From Prevotella sp. (GTDB taxonomy: Bacteria; Bacteroidota; Bacteroidia; Bacteroidales; Bacteroidaceae): 43,627 nt of DNA. The stretch is taken from positions 1-43,627 of the forward strand of contig JAILFU010000036.1 of the NCBI GenBank assembly GCA_024697405.1, written 5' to 3'. The notes beneath the pieces are model-generated. The model did no database searches and was not told the origin of the DNA. It worked only from the letters and a program-made list of their open reading frames with translations. Numbering within the stretch: position 1 is the stretch's first letter; each line of letters starts with the position of its first letter. A program made the position numbers and the translations under genes. This document shows positions 24,643 to 33,527 of this stretch, one piece after another.

Positions 24643-24785
24643 AAATAGCAAGATTTACGAACAAAACGACAGCAAACACTAAACAAACAAGGCCATTTCG
24701 TTTACACATTGAAAACTGTGTGCGTTTTTAACAATCAAAATGCAAAACAGATGCTTGGCTTTCACGCTAAAATGTCATACCTTTG
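24643..24785 (+). promoter_or_regulatory. Nitrogen-type promoter module upstream of glnK
   Basis: This region aligns along its length with 27469-27610 upstream of glnN. Shared words in order are AAATRGCAAG, CAAAAYGAYAGCAAAC, TAAACAAA, TTTACAYATTGA, TTTTTAACAA and TACCTTTGCACC. The -7 box is TACCTTTG at 24778-24785. A TTG at 24755-24757, 20 bp upstream of it, fits a -33 element. The distance from the first shared word to the -7 box is 135 bp here and 134 bp at glnN. Confidence 0.75.
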
Positions 24786-24851
24786 CACCGTCAATTGACA
24801 GAGAGACGCCCTACAATAGGGTTTTAGTATTCATTATTAAGGTAAAAAGGT

Positions 24852-25199
24852 ATGAAAAAGATTGAAGCAATTATCCGCAAGACGAAGTTCGAGGAGGTGA
24901 AAGCTGCGTTGCTGTCATCCGACATCGACTGGTTTGAGTACCACGACGTGCATGGCATCGGCCAGAGCCGTCAGGAGCGCATCTACCGTGGTGTACAATA
25001 CTCTACCGACGTCATCGAGCGCGTGGCCATCACCATCGTTTGCCGCAACATCTTCCTCGACCCTACGGTGAAAGTCATTCTGAAGGTTGCCCATACGGGC
25101 GAGGTTGGCGACGGCCGCATCTTCGTGAGCGACGTGATAGACACGTGGTCTATCCGCACGGGCGAGAACGGCGACACCGTACTCCGTGACAAGAAGTAA
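24852..25199 (+). CDS. glnK: P-II nitrogen regulatory protein
   Basis: P-II proteins sense 2-oxoglutarate, ATP and ADP and control ammonium transport and assimilation, typically by blocking AmtB. The 115-residue protein has the start MKKIEAIIRKTKFEEVK, a T-loop region YRGVQYSTD (about residues 45-53) and the C-terminal signature TGEVGDGRIFVSDV (about 76-89). It precedes amt, the usual glnK-amt pairing, and the T-loop has Tyr that could be modified. Its promoter resembles that of glnN, so both are probably induced under nitrogen limitation. Confidence 0.92.
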   Translation: MKKIEAIIRKTKFEEVKAALLSSDIDWFEYHDVHGIGQSRQERIYRGVQYSTDVIERVAITIVCRNIFLDPTVKVILKVAHTGEVGDGRIFVSDVIDTWSIRTGENGDTVLRDKK

Positions 25200-25202
25200 A
25201 AA

Positions 25203-25318
25203 AAAGCCACCCCCAATCCCTCGGCAAGGGAGGGGAGAATAACACAACACAAACACAAACCACAACCCCGTGTCTCCGTTCGGGTTCCCCTTCCTTAGGA
25301 GGGGGTTAGGGGGAGGCC
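25203..25318. repeat. Two GC-rich CCCTCCCC-type hairpin repeats
   Basis: CCCTCGGCAAGGGAGGGGAG at about 25218-25237 and CCCCTTCCTTAGGAGGGGG at about 25285-25303 fill the glnK-amt gap. They resemble the internal arms of the MITE-like elements but lack their terminal repeats. Confidence 0.6.
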
Positions 25319-25322
25319 TTAT

Positions 25323-26573
25323 ATGATGGATAACTTATCACTTGATACTGTTTGGATGCTCTTGGCAGCCATGTTGGTGTTTTGGATGCAGCCGGGCTTT
25401 GCGCTGTGTGAAGCAGGTTTTACACGTAGCAAGAACACGGCCAACATCCTGATGAAGAACTTTGTCGACTTCATGTTCGGCTCGTTGCTGTTCTTTTTCC
25501 TTGGCTTCGGCTTTATGTTTGGCAGCGAGGGCGCCGGTTTCATCGGCGCACCCAACTGGGGCGACCTGTCTTTCTACAAGGGCGACCTGCCCGTAGAGGG
25601 CTTCCTGATTTTCGAGACGGTGTTCTGCGCCACTAGCGCCACTATTGTCAGCGGTGCAATGGCCGAGCGCACGAAGTTTTCAATGTACCTTATTTATAGC
25701 GCGGTCATCTCGCTGTTTATCTACCCCATTGAGGGACACTGGACATGGGGCGGCGGCTGGCTCTGCAACGATGCGGCCGATAGCTTTATGATGAGCACTT
25801 TCGGCGACGTGTTTCACGACTTTGCCGGCTCTGCCATCGTGCATAGCGTAGGCGGCGTGCTGGCGCTGGTCGGGGCCTTGGCACTGGGTCCGCGCATAGG
25901 AAAATACAGCAAGGAAGGTAAGAGCAACGCCATTCCCGGCCACAACCTCATGATTGCTTCTCTGGGTGTGTTCATACTCTGGCTCGGGTGGTTCGGCTTC
26001 AACCCGGGGTCGCAGTTGGCGGCCTCAGGTGAAGTGAATCGCATCGCCATCTCCCACGTCTTCCTGACCACCAACCTCGCAGCAGCCGCAGGTGGCGTAG
26101 CTACGATGTTCCTTACCTATATTAAATATGGCAAGCCGTCGCTCTCGCTGACGCTCAACGGCGTGCTGGCAGGATTGGTGGGCATCACGGCTGGCTGCGA
26201 CCTCGTATCGCCATTCGGTGCCGTCATCATCGGCCTGGTCTGTGGCATTGTGCTGGTCTATTCCATTGAGTTCATCGACCACAAGCTGCATATCGACGAT
26301 CCTGTGGGTGCTTCCTCGGTGCATGGTGTCTGCGGTATTCTGGGTACACTGATGACGGGTCTGCTTTCCACCTCGAACGGTGCCTTCTATGGAGGGGGCT
26401 GGGGATTCTTCGGCGCTGAGTGTTTCGGCATTCTGGTTATCGACCTCTGGGCAGCCGCCTGCGGTTTCGCCCTGTTCTATGGCATCAAGAAGCTGCATGG
26501 CCTGCGAGTTGACAAACGCATCGAAGAGGAAGGTCTCGACGTTTATGAACATGGAGAGCTCTGCTACAACTAA
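25323..26573 (+). CDS. amt: Ammonium transporter
   Basis: AmtB-type ammonium channel of 416 residues with about eleven membrane segments. Visible family marks are GFALCEAGFTRSKN near residue 20, TIVSGAMAERTKF (about 105-117) and the pore-region histidine segments DFAGSAIVHSVGG (about 163-175) and GASSVHGVCGILG (about 320-332). It follows glnK and is probably closed by it. No N-terminal signal peptide is evident. The downstream gap (26574-26653) holds another CCCTCC...GGAGGGGAG repeat. Confidence 0.93.
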   Translation: MMDNLSLDTVWMLLAAMLVFWMQPGFALCEAGFTRSKNTANILMKNFVDFMFGSLLFFFLGFGFMFGSEGAGFIGAPNWGDLSFYKGDLPVEGFLIFETVFCATSATIVSGAMAERTKFSMYLIYSAVISLFIYPIEGHWTWGGGWLCNDAADSFMMSTFGDVFHDFAGSAIVHSVGGVLALVGALALGPRIGKYSKEGKSNAIPGHNLMIASLGVFILWLGWFGFNPGSQLAASGEVNRIAISHVFLTTNLAAAAGGVATMFLTYIKYGKPSLSLTLNGVLAGLVGITAGCDLVSPFGAVIIGLVCGIVLVYSIEFIDHKLHIDDPVGASSVHGVCGILGTLMTGLLSTSNGAFYGGGWGFFGAECFGILVIDLWAAACGFALFYGIKKLHGLRVDKRIEEEGLDVYEHGELCYN

Positions 26574-26577
26574 GAAA

Positions 26578-26612
26578 CCAACCCTCCTGCCCCTCCCTGT
26601 ACGGAGGGGAGT
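26578..26612. repeat. GC-rich hairpin repeat after amt
   Basis: CCCCTCCCTGTACGGAGGGG at about 26592-26611 forms a hairpin of the same kind as those on either side of amt. Confidence 0.55.
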
Positions 26613-26653
26613 GATTAGCAAAGAAACAATAATAACATAAACAAAAAAGGATT

Positions 26654-27391
26654 ATGAAAACAAGAATTATTCTAAGCACATTCATAGCAACGATAATGCT
26701 TCCTATGACAGCACAAGTAACTACTACCCTCCCCTCAGAGGAGGGGTCAGGGGTGGATCTCTCACTTAGTAGTGACATCGTCAGCAGTTACATCTGGCGT
26801 GGCCAGGATTTGGGAAGTACTGCCTTACAGCCAACATTGGGTGTGGAATACAAGGGACTATCGCTGAGCGCATGGGGCAGCTACGGACTTGTAAACACCG
26901 CCGACACGAAGGAATTGGACTTGACGCTGGCTTACACCCTTGGCGGACTGAACATCGGCGTCACCGACTACTGGTTTAACGCAGGTCTCGACCCTGAAAA
27001 CCGTTATTTCAAATACGATGCCCACGGCACGAACCACGTTTTCGAGGCCAACATCGGCTACGACTTCGGACTGGCCAGCGTACAATGGTTCACGAACTTT
27101 GCCGGCAACGACGGCATCAACAAGGACGGCAAGCGGGCCTACAGCAGCTACATGGAGGTAGTTGTCCCATTTAAACTTGCCACTGTAGACTGGACTGCTA
27201 CGGCCGGTGCCGTCCCCTTTAACACCACATTCTACGGCACGAACGGTTTTGCAGTGACCAACCTGGCACTGACAGCCACGAAAGAGATTAAAGTGACGGA
27301 CTCGTTCTCGATACCTGTCTTCGGACAGCTGGTCGGCAACCCGTGCTCACAAAAAGCCTACCTGGTCTTCGGGTTTACGCTGCAGCCTTGA
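26654..27391 (+). CDS. Outer-membrane beta-barrel protein of the nitrogen cluster
   Basis: A 245-residue exported protein with a signal peptide (MKTRIILSTFIATIMLPMTA) and alternating beta-strand patterns ending in a hydrophobic-aromatic strand (VFGFTLQP), as in small outer-membrane barrels. The SSDIVSSYIWRGQDLG motif (about residues 39-54) is typical of Bacteroidetes barrels of unknown function. Its place between amt and glnN suggests a role in uptake of a nitrogen source. The codons just after the signal peptide are a GC-rich CCCTCCCCTC repeat (26720-26773), translated as TTTLPSEEGSGVDLS, so this part is probably repeat-derived. Confidence 0.8.
   Translation: MKTRIILSTFIATIMLPMTAQVTTTLPSEEGSGVDLSLSSDIVSSYIWRGQDLGSTALQPTLGVEYKGLSLSAWGSYGLVNTADTKELDLTLAYTLGGLNIGVTDYWFNAGLDPENRYFKYDAHGTNHVFEANIGYDFGLASVQWFTNFAGNDGINKDGKRAYSSYMEVVVPFKLATVDWTATAGAVPFNTTFYGTNGFAVTNLALTATKEIKVTDSFSIPVFGQLVGNPCSQKAYLVFGFTLQP
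26720..26773. repeat. GC-rich repeat inside the barrel-protein gene
   Basis: CCCTCCCCTCAGAGGAGGGG followed by TCAGGGGTGG lies inside the reading frame. The outer ends are ACTACTA (26720-26726) and TAGTAGT (26767-26773), an inverted pair. The same repeat type lies between the neighbouring genes. Confidence 0.7.
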
Positions 27392-27408
27392 TCTTTCCAG
27401 GTACATTC

Positions 27409-27444
27409 CCTCTCCCTGTCGTGACGATAGGGAGAGGTTCTTTT
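27409..27444 (+). terminator. Intrinsic terminator after the barrel-protein gene
   Basis: A 13-bp stem with one imperfect pair (27409-27421 with 27425-27437) around TGA is followed by TTCTTTTT. It separates this unit from glnN, which has its own promoter. Confidence 0.8.
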
Positions 27445-27468
27445 TGTGTCCGATAACAGATTGTAGCA

Positions 27469-27610
27469 AAATGGCAAGTTTTATAATCAAAATGATAGCA
27501 AACTGTAAACAAAGCAAACCGGTAGCTTTACATATTGATAGATAATACTATTTTTAACAAACAAAAAGAAAACAATAAGATATCATTTCCGACAATATGT
27601 ATTACCTTTG
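27469..27610 (+). promoter_or_regulatory. Nitrogen-type promoter module upstream of glnN
   Basis: Second copy of the module described at 24643, with -7 box TACCTTTG at 27603-27610. The region between the terminator and glnN (27445-27695) is otherwise AT-rich and holds nothing else recognised. Confidence 0.75.
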
Positions 27611-27695
27611 CACCAAGATAAAAGGATATGCTGCAAATCGTTAAACAGTGAGAATCAGGAATCAAATAAAAATCATTAAAAAAGTAAATCAGAAA

Positions 27696-29909
27696 ATGGA
27701 AGCATTAAGATTTCAGGTTGTCGGTGAGGCATTCAAGAAGAAGTCGCTCGACGTAAAGACACCAGCAGAAAGACCCTGCGAGTACTTTGGCAAGAAAGTA
27801 TTCAACCGGGAGAAGATGTACAAGTACCTGCCTAAGCAGGTCTATGAGAAGATGATCGACGTGATGGACAACGGTGCCCGTCTGGACCGTGACATCGCCG
27901 ATGCCGTGGCTGCCGGCATGAAGCAGTGGGCCACTGAGAACGGCGTGACGCACTACACCCATTGGTTCCAGCCGCTGACGGAGGGAACAGCCGAGAAGCA
28001 CGACTCATTCATAGAGCACGACGGCAAAGGCGGTATGGTGGAGGAATTCACTGGCAAGCTGCTTGTGCAGCAGGAGCCCGACGCCTCGTCGTTCCCCAGC
28101 GGCGGCATACGGTCTACCTTCGAGGCACGTGGCTATTCGGCTTGGGATCCCACGTCGCCTGTGTTCATCATCGACGACACCCTCTGCATCCCCACCGTAT
28201 TTATCAGTTATAGCGGTGAGGCACTCGACTATAAGGCTCCGCTGCTGCGCGCCCTGCATGCCGTCAACGTTGCTGCCGTCGACGTATGCCACTACTTCGA
28301 CCCTACAGTCAAGAAGGTGACGTCGAACCTTGGCTGGGAGCAGGAGTATTTCCTCGTGGACGAGGGACTGTATGCCGCCCGCCCCGACCTGCTGCTGACA
28401 GGGCGCACGCTGATGGGCCACGACTCGGCCAAGAACCAGCAGATGGACGACCATTACTTCGGGAGCATCCCTGAGCGCGTGGCTGCCTTTATGCGCGACT
28501 TGGAGATACAAGCCTTGGAGCTGGGCGTTCCCTGTAAGACCCGCCACAACGAGGTTGCCCCCAACCAGTTTGAGCTGGCTCCTATCTTTGAGGAGACCAA
28601 CCTCGCCGTCGACCACAACATGATGCTGATGTCGCTGATGAAGAAGGTGGCCCGCAAGCATGGCTTCCGCGTGCTGCTCCACGAAAAGCCCTTCGCAGGC
28701 ATCAACGGTTCCGGCAAGCACAACAACTGGAGTTTGAGCACAGACAATGGCATCCTGCTGCACGCTCCTGGAAAGACTCCCGAGGCCAACCTGCGCTTCG
28801 CCACGTTTATCGTTGAGACACTGATGGGTGTCTACAAGCACAACGGACTGCTGAAGGCCTCAATTATGAGTGCCACCAATGCCCACCGTCTGGGAGCCAA
28901 CGAGGCTCCTCCCGCTATCGTTTCCAGCTTCCTCGGCAAGCAGGTGAGCGAGTTGCTCGATCATATCGAGAAAGCCGACAAAGATTTCCTCGCTATGACG
29001 GGCAAGCAGGGCCTGAAGATGGATATCCCCGAAATTCCTGAGCTACTCATCGACAATACCGACCGTAACCGTACGTCACCTTTCGCCTTTACCGGCAACC
29101 GTTTCGAGTTCCGTGCCGTAGGCTCTGAGGCCAACTGTGCCTCGGCCATGATTGCCCTGAACAGTGCGGTAGCAGAGGCTCTCGTCAGTTTCAAGAAGCG
29201 TGTGGACGCCAAGATTCCGGAATTCCAGAAGAAGCTCGAAGGCACAGACCACTCTGCCACGTTCCACGCCATCATCGACGTGCTGCGTGAGGACATTAAG
29301 ACCTGCAAGCCCATACGCTTCGACGGCAACGGCTACTCTGACGAGTGGGTCGTTGAGGCTGAGAAACGCGGTCTGGACGTGGAGAAGAGCTGTCCGAAGA
29401 TCTTTGAGCGCTACCTCGACGAAGAGAGCATTGCTATGTTCGAAAGCCTGGGCGTAATGACGAAGAAGGAACTCGAGGCCCGCAACGAGGTGAAGTGGGA
29501 GACCTACACAAAGAAGATTCAGATTGAAGCCCGTGTCCTTGGCGACCTATCGATGAACCATATCATCCCCGTGGCCACACGCTATCAGAGTGAGTTGCTG
29601 AAGAACGTGGGCAATATGGCCGTCATTTTCCCCATAGACACGGCCGACAAGCTCTCTGCCCGCAACAAGAAGATCATTGAGGAGATAGCCGAGCGCACCT
29701 CAGCCATCGAGAAGGGTGTTGAAGAACTTGTTGAAGCACGTAAGAAGGCCAACAAGATAGAGGATGAGCACGAGAAGGCCATCGCCTACCACGACAAGGT
29801 AGAGCCCTATCTCGACACCATACGTTATCAGATTGACAAGCTGGAACTCATCGTCGACGACGCTCTCTGGCCACTGCCGAAATACCGTGAGCTGCTATTC
29901 ATAAGATAA
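27696..29909 (+). CDS. glnN: Glutamine synthetase type III
   Basis: Makes glutamine from glutamate, ammonia and ATP. At 737 residues it has the type III length, far longer than GSI (about 470). Typical segments are the N-terminal MEALRFQVVGEAFKKK, KTRHNEVAPNQFELAPIFE, GINGSGKHNNWSLS and NRTSPFAFTGNRFEFRAVGS. The ATG at 27696 is chosen because it gives this N-terminus; an open frame continues 48 bp upstream. GSIII (GlnN) is characteristic of Bacteroidales. It follows glnK, amt and the barrel gene but has a separate promoter of the same type. Confidence 0.94.
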   Translation: MEALRFQVVGEAFKKKSLDVKTPAERPCEYFGKKVFNREKMYKYLPKQVYEKMIDVMDNGARLDRDIADAVAAGMKQWATENGVTHYTHWFQPLTEGTAEKHDSFIEHDGKGGMVEEFTGKLLVQQEPDASSFPSGGIRSTFEARGYSAWDPTSPVFIIDDTLCIPTVFISYSGEALDYKAPLLRALHAVNVAAVDVCHYFDPTVKKVTSNLGWEQEYFLVDEGLYAARPDLLLTGRTLMGHDSAKNQQMDDHYFGSIPERVAAFMRDLEIQALELGVPCKTRHNEVAPNQFELAPIFEETNLAVDHNMMLMSLMKKVARKHGFRVLLHEKPFAGINGSGKHNNWSLSTDNGILLHAPGKTPEANLRFATFIVETLMGVYKHNGLLKASIMSATNAHRLGANEAPPAIVSSFLGKQVSELLDHIEKADKDFLAMTGKQGLKMDIPEIPELLIDNTDRNRTSPFAFTGNRFEFRAVGSEANCASAMIALNSAVAEALVSFKKRVDAKIPEFQKKLEGTDHSATFHAIIDVLREDIKTCKPIRFDGNGYSDEWVVEAEKRGLDVEKSCPKIFERYLDEESIAMFESLGVMTKKELEARNEVKWETYTKKIQIEARVLGDLSMNHIIPVATRYQSELLKNVGNMAVIFPIDTADKLSARNKKIIEEIAERTSAIEKGVEELVEARKKANKIEDEHEKAIAYHDKVEPYLDTIRYQIDKLELIVDDALWPLPKYRELLFIR

Positions 29910-29965
29910 AAGCCGTCAGGCTTTACACCCCCGGCCAACGGGAGTCTCAATTGTTTGAAGTTTGC

Positions 29966-29998
29966 AGGGGGCCCGATGCTGTGACAGCATCGGGTCCC
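29966..29998 (+). terminator. Hairpin terminator after glnN
   Basis: A 10-bp perfect stem CCCGATGCTG/CAGCATCGGG (29972-29981 with 29985-29994) with a TGA loop, extended by flanking G and C runs, lies 60 bp after glnN. A T-rich stretch follows at about 30003. The rest of the 358-bp gap holds only the metY promoter. Confidence 0.65.
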
Positions 29999-30164
29999 TA
30001 CGTTGTATTTTTGCTTTATAGACGGCCGTTCCTACCGGTTTAGAACATGATTTCAGCCCTCTTTTAGAGTTTTATTCTGTTTCGGCATACCCGAACAGCC
30101 ATTCCTGGAAGAAAATTCCACCAAATCCAAAATACTAGATATATATTTCGAATTCTAAGAGAAA

Positions 30165-30196
30165 TTTGGCAGATTATTCCAAACATAGTACCTTTG
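30165..30196 (+). promoter_or_regulatory. Promoter of metY
   Basis: TTTG at 30165-30168 and TACCTTTG at 30189-30196 are separated by 20 bp, as in Bacteroidetes -33/-7 promoters. The following bases give TACCTTTGCACCGTCAA, identical to the glnK and cysK promoters. Confidence 0.75.
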
Positions 30197-30267
30197 CACC
30201 GTCAAATCGACAAAACGACAAGACAACCAAACAACCAAACAATTAATAAAAAAGAAAGGATAAAATT

Positions 30268-31557
30268 ATGGCACAGAAAAATTACCGTTTTGAGACGCTT
30301 CAACTCCATGTAGGCCAAGAACAGGCTGACCCCGCTACCGACGCCCGTGCGGTGCCCATCTATCAGACCACGTCGTACGTGTTCCGTAACTCCCAGCACG
30401 CCGCCGACCGTTTCGGCCTCCGCGATGCAGGCAACATCTATGGCCGCCTGACCAACTCCACGCAGGGCGTGTTCGAAGACCGTGTCGCCGCCCTTGAGGG
30501 TGGTGTGGCCGGACTGGCTGTGGCCTCGGGTGCAGCCGCCATCACCTACGCCCTGCAGAACATCGTGCAGGCTGGCGACCACATCGTAGCTGCCGACAAC
30601 CTCTACGGCGGCTCATACAACCTCATCACCCACACGCTCTCGACGCAGGGCATCAGCAACACTATTATCAACGTGAACGACCTCGACGCCCTCGAAGCCG
30701 CTATCCAGCCCAACACAAAAGTAGTATATGCCGAGACTTTCGGCAATCCCAACTCCGACGTACTCGACCTTGAAGGGGTGGCCGCCGTGGCCCATAAGCA
30801 CGGCATCCCCTTCATCGTGGACAACACCTTCGGCACGCCCTATCTCATCCGTCCGCTGGAACACGGAGCCGACATCGTGGTACACTCCGCTACGAAATTC
30901 CTCGGCGGCCACGGCACTTCTCTCGGCGGAGTCATCGTCGACGGCGGCAAGTTCGACTGGCTGGCCAACCCCGACAAGTTCCCCACGCTGGCCAAGCCCG
31001 ACCCCTCGTACCACGGCATCGTCTTCGCCGAGGCAGTAGGCGCAGCCGCATACGTCACCCGCATACGTGCCGTCATCCTGCGTGACACCGGCGCTGCCAT
31101 CTCTCCCTTCAATGCCTTCATCCTCCTGCAAGGTGTTGAGACACTGAGCCTTCGTGTGGAACGTCATGTGGAGAATGCCCTGAAGGTGGTTGACTTCCTC
31201 AGCAAGCACCCGAAGGTGGCCAAGGTGAACCATCCCGCACTCGAGAGCCATCATGACCACAAGCTCTATCAGAAGTACTTCCCCCAGGGTGCAGGCTCCA
31301 TCTTCACCTTCGAAATCAAAGGCGGACAGGAAGAGGCATGGAAGTTCATCGACGCCCTGCAGATCTTCTCGCTGCTGGCCAACGTAGCCGACGTGAAGAG
31401 TCTGGTGATTCATCCCTACACCACCACCCACTCGCAGCTCTCGCCAGAGGAGCTGGCCGAGCAGCACATCACGCCTGCCACCGTTCGTCTCTCCATCGGC
31501 ACAGAGCATATCGACGACATCATCGACGACCTCGCCCAGGCACTTGACAAGATCTGA
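30268..31557 (+). CDS. metY: O-acetylhomoserine sulfhydrylase
   Basis: PLP-dependent enzyme that makes homocysteine from O-acetylhomoserine and sulfide. The 429-residue length and the start [26 protein letters not shown] fit the MetY subgroup rather than the shorter MetB/MetC. The cofactor lysine lies in [37 protein letters not shown] is also typical. Together with cysK further on it uses sulfide for amino-acid synthesis. It has its own promoter and a leader of about 70 bp. Confidence 0.92.
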   Translation: MAQKNYRFETLQLHVGQEQADPATDARAVPIYQTTSYVFRNSQHAADRFGLRDAGNIYGRLTNSTQGVFEDRVAALEGGVAGLAVASGAAAITYALQNIVQAGDHIVAADNLYGGSYNLITHTLSTQGISNTIINVNDLDALEAAIQPNTKVVYAETFGNPNSDVLDLEGVAAVAHKHGIPFIVDNTFGTPYLIRPLEHGADIVVHSATKFLGGHGTSLGGVIVDGGKFDWLANPDKFPTLAKPDPSYHGIVFAEAVGAAAYVTRIRAVILRDTGAAISPFNAFILLQGVETLSLRVERHVENALKVVDFLSKHPKVAKVNHPALESHHDHKLYQKYFPQGAGSIFTFEIKGGQEEAWKFIDALQIFSLLANVADVKSLVIHPYTTTHSQLSPEELAEQHITPATVRLSIGTEHIDDIIDDLAQALDKI

Positions 31558-31593
31558 CGGAAGAAACCCGCTAGAATAGCTGGAATACTATCC

Positions 31594-31669
31594 ACGAATT
31601 AGAATAATGAAGACAAAGAATTGGAAAAACAACTATTCCTCACAATTCGTTTCCATTATTCTAATTCGT
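31594..31669. promoter_or_regulatory. 16-bp inverted repeat between metY and the LuxR-type gene
   Basis: ACGAATTAGAATAATG at 31594-31609 and its exact complement at 31654-31669 are separated by 44 bp. The right arm ends 15 bp before the -7 box of the regulator gene, so it overlaps the expected -33 region. It could end the metY transcript or act as an operator; no T-run follows directly. Confidence 0.6.
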
Positions 31670-31684
31670 TTCCGATTATTTTTA

Positions 31685-31692
31685 TACCTTTG
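31685..31692 (+). promoter_or_regulatory. -7 box for the LuxR-type regulator
   Basis: TACCTTTG lies 20 bp before the ATG at 31713. Confidence 0.65.
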
Positions 31693-31712
31693 TACCCCAA
31701 AAAGGGAAAACA

Positions 31713-32354
31713 ATGAGGAATTATATCATAGCCGACAATCAGGAACTGACGTGCTTCGCCTTGGAAAGCCTTCTCAGGACAGATGAAGAGAACATGGTCT
31801 ACCGCACCTTCGACAGGGCAGGACTCGTGGAGCTGCTCAAGAAACACGAGAGTGCGGTGGTGCTGCTCGACTATACGCTGTTCGACTTTGCCGACGACGA
31901 CCAGCTCCTCATCATCGCCGAGCGTTTCAGCCTCTCCGACTGGATACTCATCAGCGACGAACTCACGCCTCAGTTCATACGGCGCGTGGTCTATTCCTCC
32001 CATCAGTTCAGCGTGGTGTTCAAAGACGGCCCCCTGAGCGAGATACGGGAGGCGTTAAGCGCCGTCAACCGTCATTCGCGGTTTCTCAGTCAGCGTGCCC
32101 TTGAGGCCATCATCACCCAGCAGCAGGAAGAGGAGACGCCCAGCATCCTCACCACGACGGAAATGGAGATTGTGAAAGCCATCGCCCAGGGCAAGACCAC
32201 GAAGGAGATTGCTGCCGAGCGCTTCTCGAGCATCCACACCGTGACCACACATAGGAAGAACATCTTCCGCAAGCTGGGCATCAACACAGCGCACGAAGCG
32301 GTGAAGTACGCACTCCGTGCAGGGCTGATTGACCCCTCCGAATTCTATATCTAG
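31713..32354 (+). CDS. Response regulator, NarL/LuxR type
   Basis: A 213-residue protein with an N-terminal receiver-like domain and a C-terminal LuxR-type helix-turn-helix (about residues 145-205; EMEIVKAIAQGKTTKEIA then FSSIHTVTTHRKNIFRKLG). The receiver has a possible phosphorylation Asp in VVLLDYTLF (about 54) and a Lys in VFKDG, but the acidic pair near the start is ADNQE instead of the usual DD, so it may be partly degenerate. No histidine kinase is adjacent. Its place between metY and cysK hints at a link to sulfur or redox state, but that is only an inference. Confidence 0.85.
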   Translation: MRNYIIADNQELTCFALESLLRTDEENMVYRTFDRAGLVELLKKHESAVVLLDYTLFDFADDDQLLIIAERFSLSDWILISDELTPQFIRRVVYSSHQFSVVFKDGPLSEIREALSAVNRHSRFLSQRALEAIITQQQEEETPSILTTTEMEIVKAIAQGKTTKEIAAERFSSIHTVTTHRKNIFRKLGINTAHEAVKYALRAGLIDPSEFYI

Positions 32355-32363
32355 CCTACATAA

Positions 32364-32404
32364 GGAGCGGAGGAGTAAGGTTTACCTCCTTACTCCTCCG
32401 CTCC
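32364..32404. terminator. Strong 17-bp hairpin, bidirectional terminator
   Basis: GGAGCGGAGGAGTAAGG at 32364-32380 pairs perfectly with 32388-32404. It sits between convergent genes. TTACCTCCTTACTCCTC recurs at about 32440, giving a third arm. Confidence 0.75.
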
Positions 32405-32471
32405 ACCTTGGTCGCTTGCCTAAGCAAGAACCCCTCTCCTTTACCTCCTTACTCCTCATGTACAAGTCTGA

Positions 32472-33185
32472 TTAGTCCTCCTTGACGATGGGATACAGCT
32501 CGATGAACTCGCCTTGGTGGCTCCGCCCGTCGTTGAGCAGCTCAGCCATTTTCTGACCAACCGTCTCAATGTCGTGGAAACCAGGCAGCGCCATGTTACC
32601 GTTCAAATCGGTAGTGGTGGGGCCGGGGTGTACAGAGAAGGCCTCCAGCGGCGTGTTGCTCTGCTGCCATTCGATGGCCATCACGCCCGTCATCGCGTTC
32701 TGGGCAGCCTTGCTGGCCACGTATGCTAACGGGTGCCAATAGGGACTGATCTCCGAGGGAACGGTCACGTTGACGATGCGGCCCTCGTTCTTGGCGAGCA
32801 GGGGCATCAGAGCCTTAGTCAGGGCGAAGGTGCCGATGAAGTTCACGTCGAGCGTCTCCCGGATGTCGCTCATCTCCGTATGCAGGCTGTCCACGCTCAT
32901 GTCGCCCGGAATGCCGGCATTGTTCACAAGCAGCGTCAGCCCCCCGTAATTCTCGCTTATCTCCTTGGCAGCCTGTTCAATACTGGCCAGGTCGCGCAGT
33001 TCTACGCTCACCCAGCCCAGCACGTCGACCCCTGCGGCCTTCAACTCGTCGACGGCCTTCCCGGCGCGCCCTTCGTCGCGTGCACCAATAATCACTTGCC
33101 AGCCACTCCTTCCGAGGTGCTTGGCGATTCCAAATCCGATGCCCTTGTTGGCACCTGTCACGAAAACAATCTTTTCTTTCATCAT
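32472..33185 (-). CDS. SDR-family oxidoreductase
   Basis: Short-chain dehydrogenase of 237 residues. The cofactor motif TGANKGIG is at about residues 10-17, NNAG at about 88-91 and the catalytic YVASK near 155. The residue pattern around GARDEG suggests NADP. The substrate cannot be told; carbonyl-reductase-like members reduce aldehydes, ketones or quinones. The gene stands alone on the minus strand, with a TGGTAT-type dyad about 117 bp upstream of its start (33302-33319). Confidence 0.88.
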   Translation of the reverse strand: MMKEKIVFVTGANKGIGFGIAKHLGRSGWQVIIGARDEGRAGKAVDELKAAGVDVLGWVSVELRDLASIEQAAKEISENYGGLTLLVNNAGIPGDMSVDSLHTEMSDIRETLDVNFIGTFALTKALMPLLAKNEGRIVNVTVPSEISPYWHPLAYVASKAAQNAMTGVMAIEWQQSNTPLEAFSVHPGPTTTDLNGNMALPGFHDIETVGQKMAELLNDGRSHQGEFIELYPIVKED

Positions 33186-33301
33186 CTATATAATAATGTG
33201 TGAATTATATACTGGCTTATGGGTAAATAGTAATGGAAACAATGTTTGCCAATCATACGTTAAGTCCGCTGCAAAATTACAAATAATTATTGTCATCTGA
33301 A

Positions 33302-33319
33302 ATACCATCATTATGGTAT
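33302..33319. promoter_or_regulatory. Candidate operator 1, ATACCA-N6-TGGTAT
   Basis: Perfect inverted half-sites with a 6-bp spacer (outer match extends to 8 bp). A second site of the same format lies at 33528. It is upstream of the SDR gene. Confidence 0.55.
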
Positions 33320-33527
33320 TTTGCGTGCTGTGCGGTTGGGATATGAACGCAGAGACGCAGAGAGAAAAAGAAGTTCGCAGTTGTTTGGGGGGAGCGCAGC
33401 TTTACGGAAGCACCCGAAAACACGGGGGGTAAGAGAGATTTTACACCTTAAAACACATGAAATACACCTGAAGTGTGTCTGAGCGTTTCCGCAGGAAGTG
33501 TGAAAAAGGGCCTTCTCGTAACACGAC

